Source: Volutella citrinella
Lineage: Eukaryota > Ascomycota > Sordariomycetes > Hypocreales > Nectriaceae
DNA length: 64,000 bases
Direction: 5' to 3'
Assembly (NCBI GenBank): GCA_034401135.1
Contig: JAWZSP010000010.1
Location: forward strand, 372,001-436,000
The notes beneath the pieces are model-generated. The model did no database searches and was not told the origin of the DNA. It was given only the letters and a program-made list of their open reading frames with translations. Position numbers and translations under genes: made by a program. Of this stretch, positions 62,545 to 64,000 are shown one piece after another; position 1 is the stretch's first letter, and every line of letters starts with the position of its first letter.

Positions 62545-64000
62545 ATGAGGAAGTCTCGCACGCCTTCCGGTCATCTGACCAGCAGCAGGCAGACGAGACT
62601 TTCGCTGCGGCCACTAGCTACAGGTTCTATTCCTCAATATTCATCGATTAGAAACGACCCATCTTCAGATCCACCGACCAGCAGGAAACGCAAGCGCCGT
62701 GAGACCATCAGCGATGTGGCCATTCCAAGAAGTCCACATCGTGCAATTAGCCTCCTTGGTGCTCCATTGATTACCGCACACGGCCCAAAATCTGTCGCCG
62801 ATGACGATAACAAGGCTAATGACGAAAATCTTACGCCAGGTTCTCGATCCTGTACCAAAGCGACGCGGACAACAAGCCCCAGCCTCATCCGAGAAGTACA
62901 CTCTGCCTCCGAAGACAAATACAACGAACTTTGCGCAGAATCATCAAAAAATGATGTTGCATTCTTGCCAACTTCGACTAGCAACACGAAACCGCCTGTG
63001 GCGGCAAGTCCGATGCCTGTGAGCAACACACGTCCCAACACCAATGAGAGCTACGCCTCCATTTCCGGTTTGATCACATCAAACCAGGATCTTGCCACCG
63101 ATCACTTGCCCCCAGCAGATACAGAGCCGGTGATGGATTCACACTCGGACATGGGTGATTCTGTGGCTGATTCAACAGTGACATTGGACTCTGAAGCTGA
63201 GGAGCAATATGATGCACTGAGAAACATTCGAGGGTATTCGTCAGTGCAGTTCCATAATTGGGAGTATTTCAACTAACTAAAAGCCAAAAGAATACTGGAT
63301 GATGAAGCAGACCGGGATATAGAGCGCCTTTTGTAAAGCCAGTCAGTGCCACCGTTGTTTGAGCGACACTAACCACGTTAGTCACAAATCCCTTACATTA
63401 CTCTCAAAGAGGCTTGTGTACGCACCTATAGCTTCCAAATTTACCTTCCAGGTATGAAGTTCCAATAGCCGAGACGTTTTCTTGCTAACTTAGGTTAATA
63501 GCATGTGCTTGATGTCGGAACTGGAACAGGTCTGTGTAAAATATCGGACATGAAGGCACTCACTAATGCTAGGCGATACAGGACAATGGGCAATGTACGC
63601 TTAAATTTCGCTTGATATCTGTAGGGATCTAATTACCTGCAGCGAATTCGCCGAAAAACATCCCGAGGCACTTGTGACAGGTACCGATATAAGCTTGGAT
63701 CAGCTACCGCAATTTGTCCCCGAGAATCTAAAGTGGTAAGTCAGCGTTTTTCTTTTACCGCAGACGAATATTGAAGAGAAACTAGGGTGGCAGAGGACTG
63801 CGCTGAGCCGTGGGGCTGCGAGACAACAACGCCCTACGATTTGATAAATGTTGCCCGGATGGGCACATTGGTACCACGCGATATCCTGGTGGTTGAATCG
63901 CGTAAAGCGTTGGCGCCAGGCGGGTGGGTGCAATTCGTAGAGCCTTCGCCACGGCTTGAGGACTACTGCGGAATCATTACTGAGAAAAGCGCTTTGCGCG
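62545..64000 (+). CDS. LaeA-like SAM-dependent methyltransferase, multi-exon, runs off the window
   Basis: The ATG at 62,545 is the first in frame (MRKSRTPSGHLTSSRQTRLS). Introns are 63,234-63,290, 63,333-63,411, 63,452-63,501, 63,530-63,581, 63,595-63,642 and 63,736-63,785, all frame-preserving. The first ~230 residues are disordered and Ser/Pro-rich with a basic KRKRR signal. Then come LVYAPIASKFTFQ|HVLDVGTGTG (SAM motif I), QWAIEFAEKHPEALVTGTDI (motif post-I), SLDQLPQFVPENLKW and ALAPGGWVQFVEPSPRLEDY. This is the fungal LaeA/UMTA-type methyltransferase fold, whose members act in the nucleus on secondary metabolism and development. The usual E-N-G-R-x-Y-H segment before motif I is missing or shortened here. 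The C-terminus lies outside the window. Confidence 0.75.

Overview
The window is nuclear DNA of a filamentous ascomycete (Pezizomycotina), most likely a Sordariomycete. The evidence is short introns of 42-79 nt with GTRNGT-type donors, CTAAC/CTGAC-like branch points and YAG/AAG acceptors, together with 2EXR, LysM, LaeA-like, HP1-like and TPR protein families and Gln-to-stop relics of the kind left by repeat-induced point mutation. The order Hypocreales is a guess. No mitochondrial, bacterial or plasmid signal was seen. Gene density is low and most proteins look lineage-restricted, as on an accessory or subtelomeric segment. No telomere repeat is visible.

Layout. 0-11 kb: the edge of a protein kinase (-), a double-RING protein (-), a secreted Cys-rich protein (-), a TPR protein (+), a secreted LysM/Cys-rich protein (+) and a second TPR gene resembling the C-terminal part of a fungal NLR (+). 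11-22 kb: a pseudogene with two TAG codons (-), orphan genes, a four-helix membrane protein (-) and coiled-coil orphans (-). 22-25 kb: an HP1-like chromodomain/chromo-shadow gene (-) and an F-box/ankyrin protein (+). 25-29 kb is repeat-rich and nearly gene-free: a 65-bp tandem repeat, an array of about 83-bp hairpin repeats and two copies of a GC-rich foldback element, with a third copy at 49.4 kb. 29-39 kb: a membrane protein (-), an orphan (-), two related small acidic genes (-) sharing the same first-intron position, a relic with Gln-type stops (+), a 614-residue three-exon gene (+) and a 2EXR protein (+). 40-52 kb: a MADS-like nuclear protein (-), a gene built from a ladder of microexons (+), two coiled-coil orphans (-) and a two-RRM protein with a GC-AG intron (-). 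53-64 kb: a relic region, minisatellites, an Hsp70-like gene with an extra G in a homopolymer and a long Asp-Gly tail (-), a closely spaced convergent gene pair and a LaeA-like methyltransferase (+) that runs off the edge.

No biosynthetic cluster or operon-like pathway is visible. The recurring functional themes are adaptor and ubiquitin-type proteins (RING, F-box/ankyrin, 2EXR), NLR-type TPR scaffolds, chromatin or transcription factors (HP1-like, MADS-like, LaeA-like), RNA binding and secreted effector-like proteins. Gene models were built by hand from reading frames and splice signals. The most distinctive find is the microexon gene at 44,077-45,433: six successive internal exons of 9, 15, 18, 24, 30 and 33 nt, all phase 2-2, spelling out part of a coiled coil.
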